NCBI GenBank assembly: GCA_030340625.1
Contig: JAOPHQ010002281.1
Span: 124,001-188,000 of the forward strand
Length of the DNA: 64,000 bases
Direction of reading: 5' to 3'
DNA from: Merluccius polli
Taxonomy: Eukaryota; Chordata; Actinopteri; Gadiformes; Merlucciidae
Shown: positions 44,102-54,359 of the stretch, one piece after another
How positions within the stretch are numbered: position 1 is the first letter of the stretch
Layout: each line of letters begins with the position of its first letter
Notes under the pieces: generated by a model
The model's database searches: none
Told to the model about the DNA's origin: nothing
The model's input: only the letters and a program-made list of their open reading frames with translations
Made by a program: the position numbers and the translations under genes

Positions 44102-45413
44102 CAGTGTTTCCCCTATATTCATTCAGTAGTGGCACAGCGCCGCTGCTAGATTACGAGCGCCGCTACTGAAATTTCAGAAGATCATTAATATTAATGCTAA
44201 TAAAACTAATGATTTTTGCTCGCACTGTGTGAGCACAACGACACATGATGTTATTTTAGACTTGTTTTTAGTCAACTAGCGCAGCAAATCCTGTCGGACT
44301 CTCTTCTCATTCTTCACAGTACGTCTACACAAGGTAACGTTCAAGTTACGTCAACGTCTGTGCGTTAGAGTAGCGAGTAGCGTAGGTAGCATATCGTTAG
44401 CGTAACGTAGAGTAGCATAGCTCCTTACGGCAGTGTGCAACAGGTGAGCGGGCAGAGAAAGTGAGAAAAGCGAACGGAGCAGCAACAGTGCAGAGGGAAA
44501 GATTAGCAGGAAGTTGGCAGAACATGTAGTTTGTCAGTTAATAAATGCTACAGCTTCTCAAGCTAACATTAACAGTACGTTTGTAGCTGCTAAGTAGCGT
44601 GAGCTACATTAATTAGCTGTTTGTCATTACTACGTGTGTGTGTCCAGAGGGGGAGGAAGGAGAGGAGCAGAGAGAGGAGTGAAGAGAGGAGCCAGGGAAG
44701 ATGCAAGGAGAGGTGCGAGGAGCAGGATCTAGAGACTTTTCCACACTGAATATGGTCATTTTAATACATTTCATTATTAATTGAATTCTGGCCGCACCCT
44801 CATGATTTCTACAAGTACTGTTTGTATTTGTTGTATTTCTATAAGACTGACCTGAGGACAGTCTACAGCATCGATGGCCTCTTCACTGCTGAGCTCCACT
44901 ACAGAAGAGCTCTGGAGCTTTTCTACAAACAGCCCAGAAAAATCAAAATCTCACAGGCTGGATGTAGACTGTGTCATTAAGTCTTGTTGTTATGACATTA
45001 CATTTTTTTTTAATAATTTCTACAGATAAATGTCAAAAGCTGTAAATTTAGACAAATTACAAACATGTATAATCCTGTCTGTAAGGATTCCAAGGTCATT
45101 TCATTTGAAACTATTCTCACTTGCATGATCCGGGTCCGGGTCGCATCCTCATGGACACGGACATGGCAGCAATTCAATTCAATTTTATTTGTATAGCGCC
45201 AATTCATAACAGAAGTTATCTCAGGGCACTTTTCAAGTGGAGCAGGTCTAGACCAAACTCCTAATAACATTTACAGAGACCCAACAGTACCACCATGAGC
45301 AAGCACTTGGCACGGGGGCAAGGAAAAACTGCCTGTTAAAAGGCAGAAACCTTGGACAGACCCTTCGGCTCTAGGTGGGTGGTCATCTGCCTTGACCAGT
45401 TGGGGGGGGGGGG

Positions 45414-45448
<35 letters not shown>

Positions 45449-45694
45449 TACATCAATACACTAATGAACATGATGATGATGAAGACAGCACCAATGATGG
45501 GGGACAGCGAGCAGCAACAACAGTAACTGTATATAACTGGTAACTGATATTAGCAATGGCAGTCAAGCAGGACCATGGAGGCTCCGCCAGGATCCATGAG
45601 AACCTGCGAGACGAGAAAACACAAGAACTCCGGGGAAGAAGTGTTTTAGTAACATGCAGCACTGCTGCTGAAATTTTTTTTAGGGGAAACACTG
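44102..45694. mobile_element. CAGTGTTTCCCC-ended nonautonomous hAT-like element B
   Basis: Ends CAGTGTTTCCCCTATA and TAGGGGAAACACTG. Its interior matches, in reverse, the outer parts of the 46621-62706 element, including AGGAGCAGGATCTAGAGAC. A widespread fish repeat (GCGCCAATTCATAACAGAAG, about 45170-45410) with a GA microsatellite (45417-45446) is inserted near its right end. No 8-bp TSD could be matched. Confidence 0.65.
45165..45450. repeat. Dispersed fish repeat plus G run and GA microsatellite
   Basis: Includes AATTTTATTTGTATAGCGCC, AAACTGCCTGTTAAAAGGCA, a run of about 15 G and about 15 GA repeats. This sequence recurs throughout many fish genomes; its class is not evident from the sequence. 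Confidence 0.6.
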
Positions 45695-45749
45695 TAACAT
45701 TTCAACACTAACATGTTTTCCTCCCCTCCCCTCTTTAAATCCTCCACAG

Positions 45750-45833
45750 AGAATGTGCATCTCGACAGTGACGAAGACAGAGACCCTGAGGCACCATATG
45801 ACCCTGAGGCAGCCTATGAGCCAGACTCACCAG
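45750..45833 (+). other. Acidic exon-like segment
   Basis: A polypyrimidine tract and CACAG acceptor precede an open 28-codon stretch, ENVHLDSDEDRDPEAPYDPE then AAYEPDSP, ending at a CAG|GTAGAT donor. The acidic Asp/Pro/Glu composition resembles disordered N-terminal regions of transposase or regulatory proteins. No neighbouring exon could be joined with confidence. Confidence 0.35.
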
Positions 45834-46109
45834 GTAGATTTTTCTTTCCTTTTTCAATATAATCTGTCCAAGGTCATGTATAAACACATCTTACCTTTTT
45901 TATTATTATTGGCTGATTTTGATATTACCAAAATATTAAAAAAATATGCATGTAAGACATTTTTATCAAGGCTATATTGTGACACAATTTTCATTATTTT
46001 GCCTCACAATGGTTTTGAAGCTTAAACTATCGAGATGTGATTGAAATGTAGACTTTCAGCTTCAAGAGACTGAACCAAAATATATCTACTCTTTTGGAAA
46101 TCCTTCATT

Positions 46110-46460
46110 TTCAGAGGCTCAATTGTAATTGGACATACCATCATCATAAATATAAGGATTATTTTTTATGCTTGATGAAAATCCTCAGTAGGCATTAACT
46201 GCTTTAAGTCTGGATCCCATGCACTTTGCCAGGATTTCACTGTAGCAGTCTCCAACTTTTGCTTGTTTGTAGGTCTTTCTACACTTCACTCAGTGAAACA
46301 TATATTTTATTGGATTGAGATCAGCTGACTGGCTGACCATAATGTAAAAAATATGTTTGAACATATTCTTTTTCTTTGCCTTGAGGAGCTTTGTCATTGC
46401 TTTTCATCTTGGATCGTTATCTATTAACACATTGAAGGCGTGTTCTATCAGATCAGCAGC
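46110..46460 (-). pseudogene. Tc1-like transposase C-terminal remnant
   Basis: The minus strand reads, with several stops, AFNVLIDNDP, then KAMTKLLKAKKKNMF, then VSQSADLNPIKYMF and LAKCMGSRLKAVNAY. These correspond in order to the DNDP...K, W..QSPDLNPIE and C-terminal helices of Tc1/mariner transposases; the final catalytic Asp falls in SADLNP. Heavily decayed, so an old copy. The outer 46621-62706 element lies just beside it. Confidence 0.65.
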
Positions 46461-46732
46461 ATATGTCTGAATTTGAGAAGGTAGTACAAGGAATATGCTT
46501 TTGTCCATAGTTCAAAAATTCTGGCACTAACTAAAAACATTTCAAACAATGTCCAGTAGCATATGTTTTCTTTAAAGTCTTGACTTCTGTCTGGATGGAC
46601 ATGAATATGAACTGCAACTTCAGTGTTTCCCCTAGAATTCTTTTCAGCAGTGGTGCTGCTGTGTCCATGAGAATGCGACATCGACTCGTATTCATGCTAG
46701 TGAGAATAGTTTCTATTAAATGACCTTGGAAT

Positions 46733-46756
46733 CATATATATATATATATATATATA

Positions 46757-46828
<72 letters not shown>
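46733..46828. repeat. AT microsatellite
   Basis: About 95 bases of AT repeat, with one ACTGT interruption at about 46755. Confidence 0.95.
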
Positions 46829-46832
<4 letters not shown>

Positions 46833-47391
46833 AATTTAAATTGAATTTAATGTCACAACACAGAAATTTAGTCACACCTTTTATTTATTTATTTATTAAG
46901 TCAAGACTTAATGACACAGCCTCCATCCAGCCTATGAGCATTTTATTTTTTGGGGCTTTGCAGTGGGGCGGCCATCGATGCTTTCCCTGTAATCTGTTCT
47001 CAGGTCAGTCTTATAGAAATACAACAAGTACTTGTGAAAATCATGAGGCTGAGGCAAGAAATCAATTCATAATGAATTTTATTAAAATTACCATATTCAG
47101 TGTGGAAAAGTCTCTAGATCCTGCTCCTCTGCGTGTCCCTCGCCCGGACGTGGGTCACCGGGGCCCCCCCCCTGGAGCCAGGCCTGGGGGTGGGGCTCGG
47201 GGGCGAGCGCCTGGTGGCCGGGCCTATACCCACGGGGCCCGGCCGGGCAAAGCCCGAAACGATGACGTGGGACCCCCTTCCCGCCGGCTCACCACCAGCA
47301 GGAGGGGCCAAAGGGGTCAGGTGCAATGCGAGCTGGGCAGCGGCCGAAGGCGGGGACCTTGGCGGTCCGATCCTCGGCTGCAGAAGCTAGC

Positions 47392-48350
47392 TCTAGGGAC
47401 GTGGAACGTCACCTCTCTGGTGGGGAAGGAGCCTGAGCTGGTGCGCAAGGTTGAGAAGTTCCGGCTAGATATAGTCGGCCTCACCTCGACGCATAGCAAG
47501 GGCTCTGGAACCAGTCTTCTCGAGAGGGGTTGGACTCTCTTCCACTCTGGAGTTGCCACTGGTGAGAGGCGCCGGGCAGGGGTGGCAATACCGGCTTGGT
47601 GCCTGTATGTTGGAGTTTACCCCGGTAGACGAGAGGGTAGCCTCCCTCCGCCTTCGGATGGGGGGACGGATCCTGACTGTTGTTTGTGCCTATGGTCCAA
47701 ACAGCAGTTCAGAGTATCCACCCTTTTTGGACTCCTTGGAGGGGGTGCTGGAAAGTGCTCCCTCTGGGGATTCCCTCGTTCTGCTGGGGGACTTCAACGC
47801 TCACGTTGGCAGCGACAGTGAGACCTGGAGGGGTGTGATTGGGAGGAATGGCCCCCCCAATCTGAACCCGAGTGGTGTTCAGTTATTGGACTTCTGTGCT
47901 CGTCACAGATTGTCCATAACGAACACCATGTTCAAGCATAAGGGTGTCCATATGTGCACTTGGCACCAGGACACCCTAGGCCGCAGTTCGATGATTGACT
48001 TTGTAGTCATGTCGTCGGACTTGCCGCCACATGTCTTGGACACTCGGGCGAAGAGAGGGGCGGAGCTGTCAACTGATCACCACCTGGTGGTGAGTTGGCT
48101 GCGATGGTGGGGGAGAATGCTGGTCAGACCTGGCAGACCCAAACGTATTGTGAGGGTCTGCTGGGAACGTCTGGCTGCTGTCTCCTGTCAGAGAGAGCTT
48201 CAACTCCCACCTCTGGGAGAGCTTTGACCATGTACCGGGGGAGGCGGGGGACATTGAGTCCGAGTGGGCCATGTTCCGCGCCTCCATTGTTAAGGCGGCT
48301 GACCAGAGCTGTGGCCGCAAGGTGGCGGCAATTCCCGAACCCGCTGGTGG
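47392..48350 (+). pseudogene. LINE endonuclease domain, frameshifted
   Basis: Reads LGTWNVTSLVGKEPELVRK and STHSKGSGTSLLERGWTLF in one frame to about 47590. It continues in a second frame as LEFTPVDERVASLRLRMG, AYGPNSSSEYPPFLDSL, LLGDFNAHVGSD, MIDFVVMSSDL and LSTDHHLVVSW, to about 48180. A third frame covers about 48190-48350 (FNSHLWESFDHVPGEAGDIE). The catalytic motifs of an apurinic-type endonuclease (WN, GDFNAH, DHH) are visible, but at least two frameshifts separate it from the reverse transcriptase. Confidence 0.7.
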
Positions 48351-48359
48351 ACACCGGCG

Positions 48360-50261
48360 GTGAGGGATGCCGTCAAACTGAAGAAGGAGTCCTATAGGAC
48401 CTTTTTGGCCTGTGGGACTCCGGAGGCAGCAGGCAGGTACCGGCAGGCTAAGCGGAGCACAGCTGTGGCGGTTACTGAGGCAAAAACCCGGACATGGGAG
48501 GAGTTCGGTGAGGCCATGGAGAACGACTTCCGGACGGCTTCGAAGAGGTTCTGGACCACCATCCGGCGTCTCAGGAGGGGGAAGCAGTGCATCGTCAACA
48601 CTGTGTATGGTGGAGACAGTGCGCTGCTGACCTCGACTCGGGACGTTGTGGATCGGTGGAAGGAATACTTCGAAGACCTCCTCAATCCCACCGACACGCC
48701 TTCCGGCAAGGAAGCAGGGCCTGGGGACTCGGGTGTGGGCTCTCCTATCTCTGGGGCTGAGGTTGCCGAGGTGGTCAGGAAGCTCCTCGGTGGCAGGGCC
48801 CCGGGGGTGGATGAGGTCCGCCCGGAGTTCCTTAAGGCCCTGGATGTTGTGGGGCTGTCTTGGTTGACACGACTCTGCAGCATCGCGTGGACATCGGGGG
48901 CAGTGCCCCTGGATTGGCAGACTGGGGTGGTGGTCCCTCTTTTTAAGAAGGGGGACCGGAGGGTGTGTTCCAACTATAGGGGGATCACACTCCTCAGCCT
49001 CCCTGGTAAGGTCTATTCAGGGGTTCTGGAGAGGAGGGTCCGTCGGATAGTCGAACCTCGGATTCAGGAGGAGCAATGTGGTTTTCGTCCAGGCCGTGGA
49101 ACAGTGGACCAGCTCTACACCCTCTGCAGGATCCTTGAGGGTGCATGGGAGTTTGCCCAACCAGTCCACATGTGCTTTGTGGACTTGGAGAAGGCATTCG
49201 ACCGTGTCCTTCGGGGAGTCCTGTGGGGGGTTCTCCGGGAGTACGGGGTATCGGACCCCCTAATACGGGCTGTCCGTTCCCTGTATGACCGGTGTCAGAG
49301 CTTGGTCCGCATTGCCGGTAATAAGTCGGACTTGTTTCCAGTGAGGGTTGGACTCCGCCAGGGCTGCCCTTTGTCACCGATCCTGTTCATAATTTTTATG
49401 GACAGGATTTCTAGGCACAGCCAGGGCGTTGAGGGGGTCCGGTTTGGTCACCTCAGGATTGGGTCTCTGCTTTTTGCGGATGATGTGGTCCTGATGGCTT
49501 CATCAGACCGTGACCTCCAACTCTCGCTGGACAGGTTCGCAGCCGAGTGTGAAGCGGCCGGGATGAGAATCAGCACCTCCAAATCCGAGTCCATGGTCCT
49601 CAACCGGAAAAGGGTGGAGTGCACTCTCCGGGTCAGGGACGAGATCCTGCTCCAAGTGGAGGAGTTCAAGTACCTCGGGGTCTTGTTCACGAGTGAGGGG
49701 AGGATGGAGCGGGAGATCGACAGGCGGATCGGTGCGGCGTCTGCAGTAATGCGGACTCTGCACGGATCCGTCATGGTGAAGAGGGAGCTGAGCCAAAAGG
49801 CAAAGCTCTCGATTTACCAGTCGATCTACATTCCTGCCCTCACCTATGGTCATGAGCTTTGGGTAATGACCGAAAGAACAAGATCATGGGTACAAGCGGC
49901 CGAAATGAGCTTCCTCCGCAGGGTGGCTGGGCTCTCCCTTAGAGATAGGGTGAGAAGCTCGGTCATCCGGGAGGAGCTCGGAGTAGACCCGCTACTCCTC
50001 CGCGTTGAGAGGAGCCAGATGAGGTGGCTCGGGCATCTAGTTAGGATGCCTCCCGGATGCCTCCCTGGTGAGGTGTTCAGAGCATGTCCCACTGGTAGGA
50101 GACCCCGGGGAAGACCCAGGACACGCTGGAGAGACTATGTCTCTCGGCTGGCCTGGGAACGCCTCGGGATCCCCCAGGAAGAGCTGGACGAAGTAGCTGG
50201 GGAAAGGGAAGTCTGGGCTTCCCTGCTTAGGCTGCTGCCCCCGCGACCCGACCCCGGATAA
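48360..50261 (+). CDS. LINE reverse transcriptase, open to the C-terminus
   Basis: A 633-codon open frame beginning within the protein (VRDAVKLKKESYR, no native start). In order: APGVDEVRPEFLKAL, VVPLFKKGDRRVCSNYRGI, CGFRPGRGTVDQLYTL, VDLEKAFDRV (first Asp), LRQGCPLSPILFI, LLFADDVVLMAS (catalytic ADD), YLGVLFTSEG. The C-terminal region is QMRWLGHLVRMPPGCLPGE to LLPPRPDPG, then a stop. All main reverse transcriptase motifs are intact. Together with the ATGG tail this points to an RTE/Rex-type fish LINE. Because the upstream endonuclease is frameshifted, this copy probably cannot move by itself. Confidence 0.85.
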   Translation: MRDAVKLKKESYRTFLACGTPEAAGRYRQAKRSTAVAVTEAKTRTWEEFGEAMENDFRTASKRFWTTIRRLRRGKQCIVNTVYGGDSALLTSTRDVVDRWKEYFEDLLNPTDTPSGKEAGPGDSGVGSPISGAEVAEVVRKLLGGRAPGVDEVRPEFLKALDVVGLSWLTRLCSIAWTSGAVPLDWQTGVVVPLFKKGDRRVCSNYRGITLLSLPGKVYSGVLERRVRRIVEPRIQEEQCGFRPGRGTVDQLYTLCRILEGAWEFAQPVHMCFVDLEKAFDRVLRGVLWGVLREYGVSDPLIRAVRSLYDRCQSLVRIAGNKSDLFPVRVGLRQGCPLSPILFIIFMDRISRHSQGVEGVRFGHLRIGSLLFADDVVLMASSDRDLQLSLDRFAAECEAAGMRISTSKSESMVLNRKRVECTLRVRDEILLQVEEFKYLGVLFTSEGRMEREIDRRIGAASAVMRTLHGSVMVKRELSQKAKLSIYQSIYIPALTYGHELWVMTERTRSWVQAAEMSFLRRVAGLSLRDRVRSSVIREELGVDPLLLRVERSQMRWLGHLVRMPPGCLPGEVFRACPTGRRPRGRPRTRWRDYVSRLAWERLGIPQEELDEVAGEREVWASLLRLLPPRPDPG

Positions 50262-51137
50262 GCGGTAGAAGATGGATGGATGGATGGATCCTGCTCCTCT
50301 TTCCCTGCTCTGCTCTTTGCTCCTCTCCTCGCTCCTCTCTCTGCTCCTCTTCTCGCTCCTCTCTCGCGATTTGACGAGCTAGTTAATGACTCAAAACAAG
50401 TCCAAAATAACATTGTGTGTTCTTGTGTTCACACAGTGCGAGTAAAAATCATTAGTAACACATTGATATTAATGATCTTGTAAAATTTCAGCTGCAGTGT
50501 AGTGTTAATTTCGTTAACGAAAACTAAACGAAAATATGTTCGTCAACGCACATTTTTCACTGGACGAAAACTAGACTAGACGAGACTGAAACCCCCATTA
50601 ATAAACAATAACTGGGACTAAATCAGTATGCATTTTCGTGGACTAATAAATACGAGACAAAAATGTAGTTCACTAAATAAAGACTGGGCTAAAATCTATG
50701 GAGACTGGGCTAAAATCTATGGACATTTTAGTTCACGAACAAAGACGAGACGAAAATTATATTATGTTATTATATGATATGATTTTGTCAAATCCCGTCT
50801 CCTTCTCCTCGGCTCTTCCGCCACCTGTTCCCGACACTCACACACAGTCCCACAGACACACCCCCTTTCAAATCCGCGTCGGGCACAGTGCACAAACACA
50901 CCAAAGGGACAGTCGGGAGGAGGATTCATATCAAACATAAATGGCGATGCTTTCCACGGGGCCCGGGAGAAAAAGAAGACGTGATGTATGGACACATTTT
51001 TGCTACCTGGACGTGGAGAAAAAAAACGTATGCTTGATATTAGTAGAAGGGAAGGAATGTGGGCACACGGTAGCTGGAAAAAATACAACAAACCTGAAGA
51101 GACACATCGCAGTTCACCACAAAGACATCGTGGTAAG

Positions 51138-51354
51138 CAGGGGCGGACTGGCCATCTGTGAGTTCTGGAGAAGTCCAGAACGGCCGTGTGGGTCTACGGC
51201 CGTCGGCCATCTGCCCTTTTTTTTTCCGATTTTTTTAAAGATTTTTTTGAAGAACCCCGTCAACAATCGCGCAGCACCCCCCCCCCCCCCCCCCCCCCCC
51301 CCGTCAACAATTGCGCAGCACCCCCCGCCGATTTTTGTTCCCAGTCCGCCCCTG
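51138..51354. mobile_element. 217-bp hAT-like element on an exon 1 donor, TSD GTGGTAAG
   Basis: Inverted ends CAGGGGCGGACTGG and CCAGTCCGCCCCTG. TSD GTGGTAAG at 51130-51137 and 51355-51362. The TSD is itself the splice donor GTG|GTAAG, so a donor follows exon 1 both before and after the element. The interior has a poly-C run and two copies of CGTCAACAATYGCGCAGCA. Confidence 0.9.
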
Positions 51355-52109
51355 GTGGTAAGTTAAGAAAAAGTTTGGTGGTTGTTGTTTACAACGTAAC
51401 ATTAAACCAACGTGGTGTTGCGTGTCGGCTGTACCGTTCAATAATGTTAAACCGACCGCAAACTAATGTCGTCTAACTTAAGTCAGCTTCTTAGCATGTA
51501 GCGACCGTAGCCCGTTGATAGAATTGTGTGTGTAGTTGAATTGATGCTAGATACGTTATACTGGTCGGGCAACTATGGTTTCAGTTGGATTGCAAGTTTA
51601 ATTAAAGCAGACAGAAGTATGAGCTAATCTAGGAGCAGCAAGCGAACTATAGTTTGTAACCCAAAACACCTGGGCAGCTATACATGGATGCAAACTGAAA
51701 AACTAAAACAAACTAAAACAAGTCATCTAGGTGACAGGCACGTTCACAGTTTCCAAAATAACATAAGGACACTACTACTATTATTATCACTACTACATAG
51801 TGAGTGGTTTATATCTGCCCTGGTCTGTCACCTTTTTCACTTTTTGCAATCCCATTGTATTTATTTGGTGACATAAAAATGCTGTTGTTTGTCTTCATGT
51901 TACCATCAAAAAGACATTTTATTTGAATTAAATTGGCATCAATATTAATTTAAACTAGACACCAAATTCCAGAAAAAAAATGTCTGAGATTATATTTCTG
52001 CATTAAATTGGATAGTTATGTTTAGTATGGGTTTCAAATGGATTGTTAAATGTAGTTTTTACAGATACTCAGTTTTTGTAGTAAAACAAAACAAAAATAA
52101 TAATAGGCC

Positions 52110-52424
52110 TGTGGAGGGTGTTTGTGGAGTGTGTGCTGTTGATGGCTGGTTTACAGCCTCACCTGGCCTGAGTCAGACTAATTGGACTCTGGGTGGGGCT
52201 GCACACCTGTGGTGCAGAGCAATCATGGCACCCAGGATAAACCAGCCATCAACACACCCACTCGAGGAGGAGCACCGTCATGACAGTTGTACCATCAGCT
52301 CGGCGTATAACATCTGCCTGAAACTCCGAATAAACACCTTGCAATACCATCTACCCGTGTCCTGTGTCGGAGGGCCCCAAGAAAAGCCACTTAGGTGGCG
52401 TGTGGCCGGACCAACCCTGCCACA
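52110..52424 (+). repeat. 5' LTR
   Basis: 315 bp, TG...CA ends. AATAAA-type signal at about 52330 (CCGAATAAACACC). Pairs with 53139-53457, which has a 4-base CTGG insertion and few changes. Confidence 0.9.
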
Positions 52425-52425
52425 C

Positions 52426-52445
52426 TGGCGCCCAATGTGGGGCTC
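52426..52445 (+). promoter_or_regulatory. Primer binding site complementary to tRNA-Lys
   Basis: TGGCGCCCAATGTGGGGCTC starts one base after the 5' LTR. It matches the complement of the 3' end of vertebrate tRNA-Lys(CTT) with one mismatch. Confidence 0.75.
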
Positions 52446-53138
52446 CTCCGACCAGGACGGAACACGGAAGGGCTGTCCAAGCTGCACTGGAGCCACCAGC
52501 CGCGGCAGAGGACAGCCACCCCAGCACCAGCTCCCCCTGAACGGCAGCGACGGCCAGCGGAGGAGCGGGGAGGCAGCGCAGCGACCGCCATCGGCAACCG
52601 TCTGTCGCTAGCCTCCCCCGGATCCAGCCTGGAGCAGCCCAGGCCAGCCGCCCCTCTGCCAGGGGACCAGGAGCCCAAGGCCCCATGCTCCAGGAGGAGA
52701 TGGGGGGGATCATGCCTCGTCGCCCTGGTGGAGGGGGGTACCTAACAGACTCTTCCAGGCCCTCCGAGAAGCTACCTCCGCGGCCCAGCTGTCGGGCCTC
52801 CTCCGGAACCCATCCAGCCAGCCCCTGCAACCAGCTAGCCCCGAGACACCTCCGCCAGCTGGAGCAGCAGCCCCAGGCCTCCGGTCTCCGGGATGGAGGG
52901 GGAGGGTGGGGTTGGCGTGTGACACTGGGGAGGTGTGGAGGTAGTGGGGTTTGGGGGGTTGTGTTTATTTTTTTTTAGGTATGGAAACCCTGAAAAGAGT
53001 CCAGGTTTTGTGTAGGTATGGTAACCCTGTTCAGAGTCCGGTATGTGTTTTTTTTTTCCGTTTGCTTGGATGGGGGATGGGGGGGGGAGTAGGCGAGGCT
53101 GGGGATTCTCCCCAGCCTCAATCTGGTGTTGGGGATAT

Positions 53139-53457
53139 GTGGAGGGTGTTTGTGGAGTGTGTGTTGTTGATGGCTGGTTTACAGCCTCACCTGGCCTGAG
53201 TCAGACTAATTGGACTCTGGCTGGGTGGGGCTGCACACCTGTGGTGCATGAGCAATCATGGCACCCAGGATAAACCAGCCATCAACACACCCACTCGAGG
53301 AGGAGCACCGTCATGACAGTTGTACCATCAGCTCGGCGTATAACATCTGCCTGAAACTCCGAATAAACACCTTGCAATACCATCTACCCGTGTCCTGTGT
53401 CGGAGGGCCCCAAGAAAAGCCACTTAGGTGGCGTGTGGCCGGACCAACCCTGCCACA
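53139..53457 (+). repeat. 3' LTR
   Basis: 319 bp; same ends as the 5' LTR, followed by the AGGCC duplication. The preceding purine tract is weak (GTTGGGGA). Confidence 0.9.
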
Positions 53458-54359
53458 AGGCCTATATGCTTTACTTGTGTACTTGGATTTCCTGTTATCC
53501 TGTGCATCTGTCCTGACATTGTATTAACTCCTGTTCCAGATTGAAGATACACCTACAACAACCAACCAACCACCCAGAAACAATGACAGGCCAGCTATAC
53601 AAGCTTCTTTACTTGCCCACACCACATACAAAGCTGACTCTCAGGACCAACGTTCCAAAGAGGAAGCCATAGCACTGTGGATAGGCCAGACAGGCCTCCC
53701 TTCACGGACTGTGGAAAATGAGCATTTTGTCAAGATGATTGAGAAGATTGATAAAAGACTCACTGTGCCAAAAAAAACTAAAATTAAAAACATTGTGAAC
53801 AAAGTCTACCTGGCCGAAAAGGACAAATTCAAACAAAGACTGTCCATGGCACGCAAAATAAGCATTGGCTTAGATATTTGGACCAAAAAGGGTCTCACAG
53901 CATCCTTTCTTGCAATCAGTGCTTGTTATTTTAACTCAGGAGACAATATGGCAGAACACATTCTCCTGAACCTAAAGCAAATGGCTCATCCACACACTGC
54001 TCATGCTATCGCGACTCTTGTGGAGGAGTGTACAGCAGAATGGGGGATCCCAAAATAAATAATCCTCACTATCATCACAGACAATGGAAGCAACATGGTT
54101 GCTGCTTTCCGTCGCAACGATGAAGAGGACAACGAATCCAGCTTTGAGGAGGACAGTCTCCAGGATAGTGATGAAGAGGGAGAAGACCTTGATGTTGATG
54201 AAAGCATTGGAAGGTCAGTATATGTGCATTATGTTTGCAGGGATTAGTTCTCAGTCACTACAACTTATTTCAGTTTATTGAAGCCTGATATAAAATGTGA
54301 TAAATACAAAGATCTATGGCCATATTATGTAAGAGCTGGTCCTAGTAAAATACTGATGC

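Larger units (their letters stand above)
47131..50286 (+). mobile_element. RTE-like non-LTR retrotransposon with 14-bp TSD
   Basis: Flanked by GATCCTGCTCCTCT at 47117-47130 and 50287-50300. Its 3' end is a short ATGG repeat after the coding stop, the kind of tail seen on RTE/Rex-type LINEs. The endonuclease part is broken by frameshifts; the reverse transcriptase part is open to its natural stop. The removed site matches element B, confirming insertion into element A. Confidence 0.85.
52110..53457 (+). mobile_element. Small LTR retroelement without coding capacity, TSD AGGCC
   Basis: Two near-identical direct repeats, 52110-52424 and 53139-53457, both start TGTGGAGGG and end CTGCCACA. The 5-bp TSD AGGCC is at 52105-52109 and 53458-53462. 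The LTRs differ by a few substitutions and small indels, so insertion is recent. The 714-bp interior is GC-rich, encodes no gag or pol motif, and has only Pro/Ala/Arg-rich open frames. It would need proteins from another element to move (TRIM-like). It lies in intron 1 of the hAT gene. Confidence 0.9.

Noticed and set aside
48392..48973. Minus-strand open frame inside the LINE reverse transcriptase
   Set aside because: Antisense shadow of the GC-rich reverse transcriptase frame.
52351..52830. Pro/Gly-rich open frames in the small LTR element as gag
   Set aside because: No zinc knuckle, protease or conserved gag motif; overlapping frames are open on both strands because of GC content.
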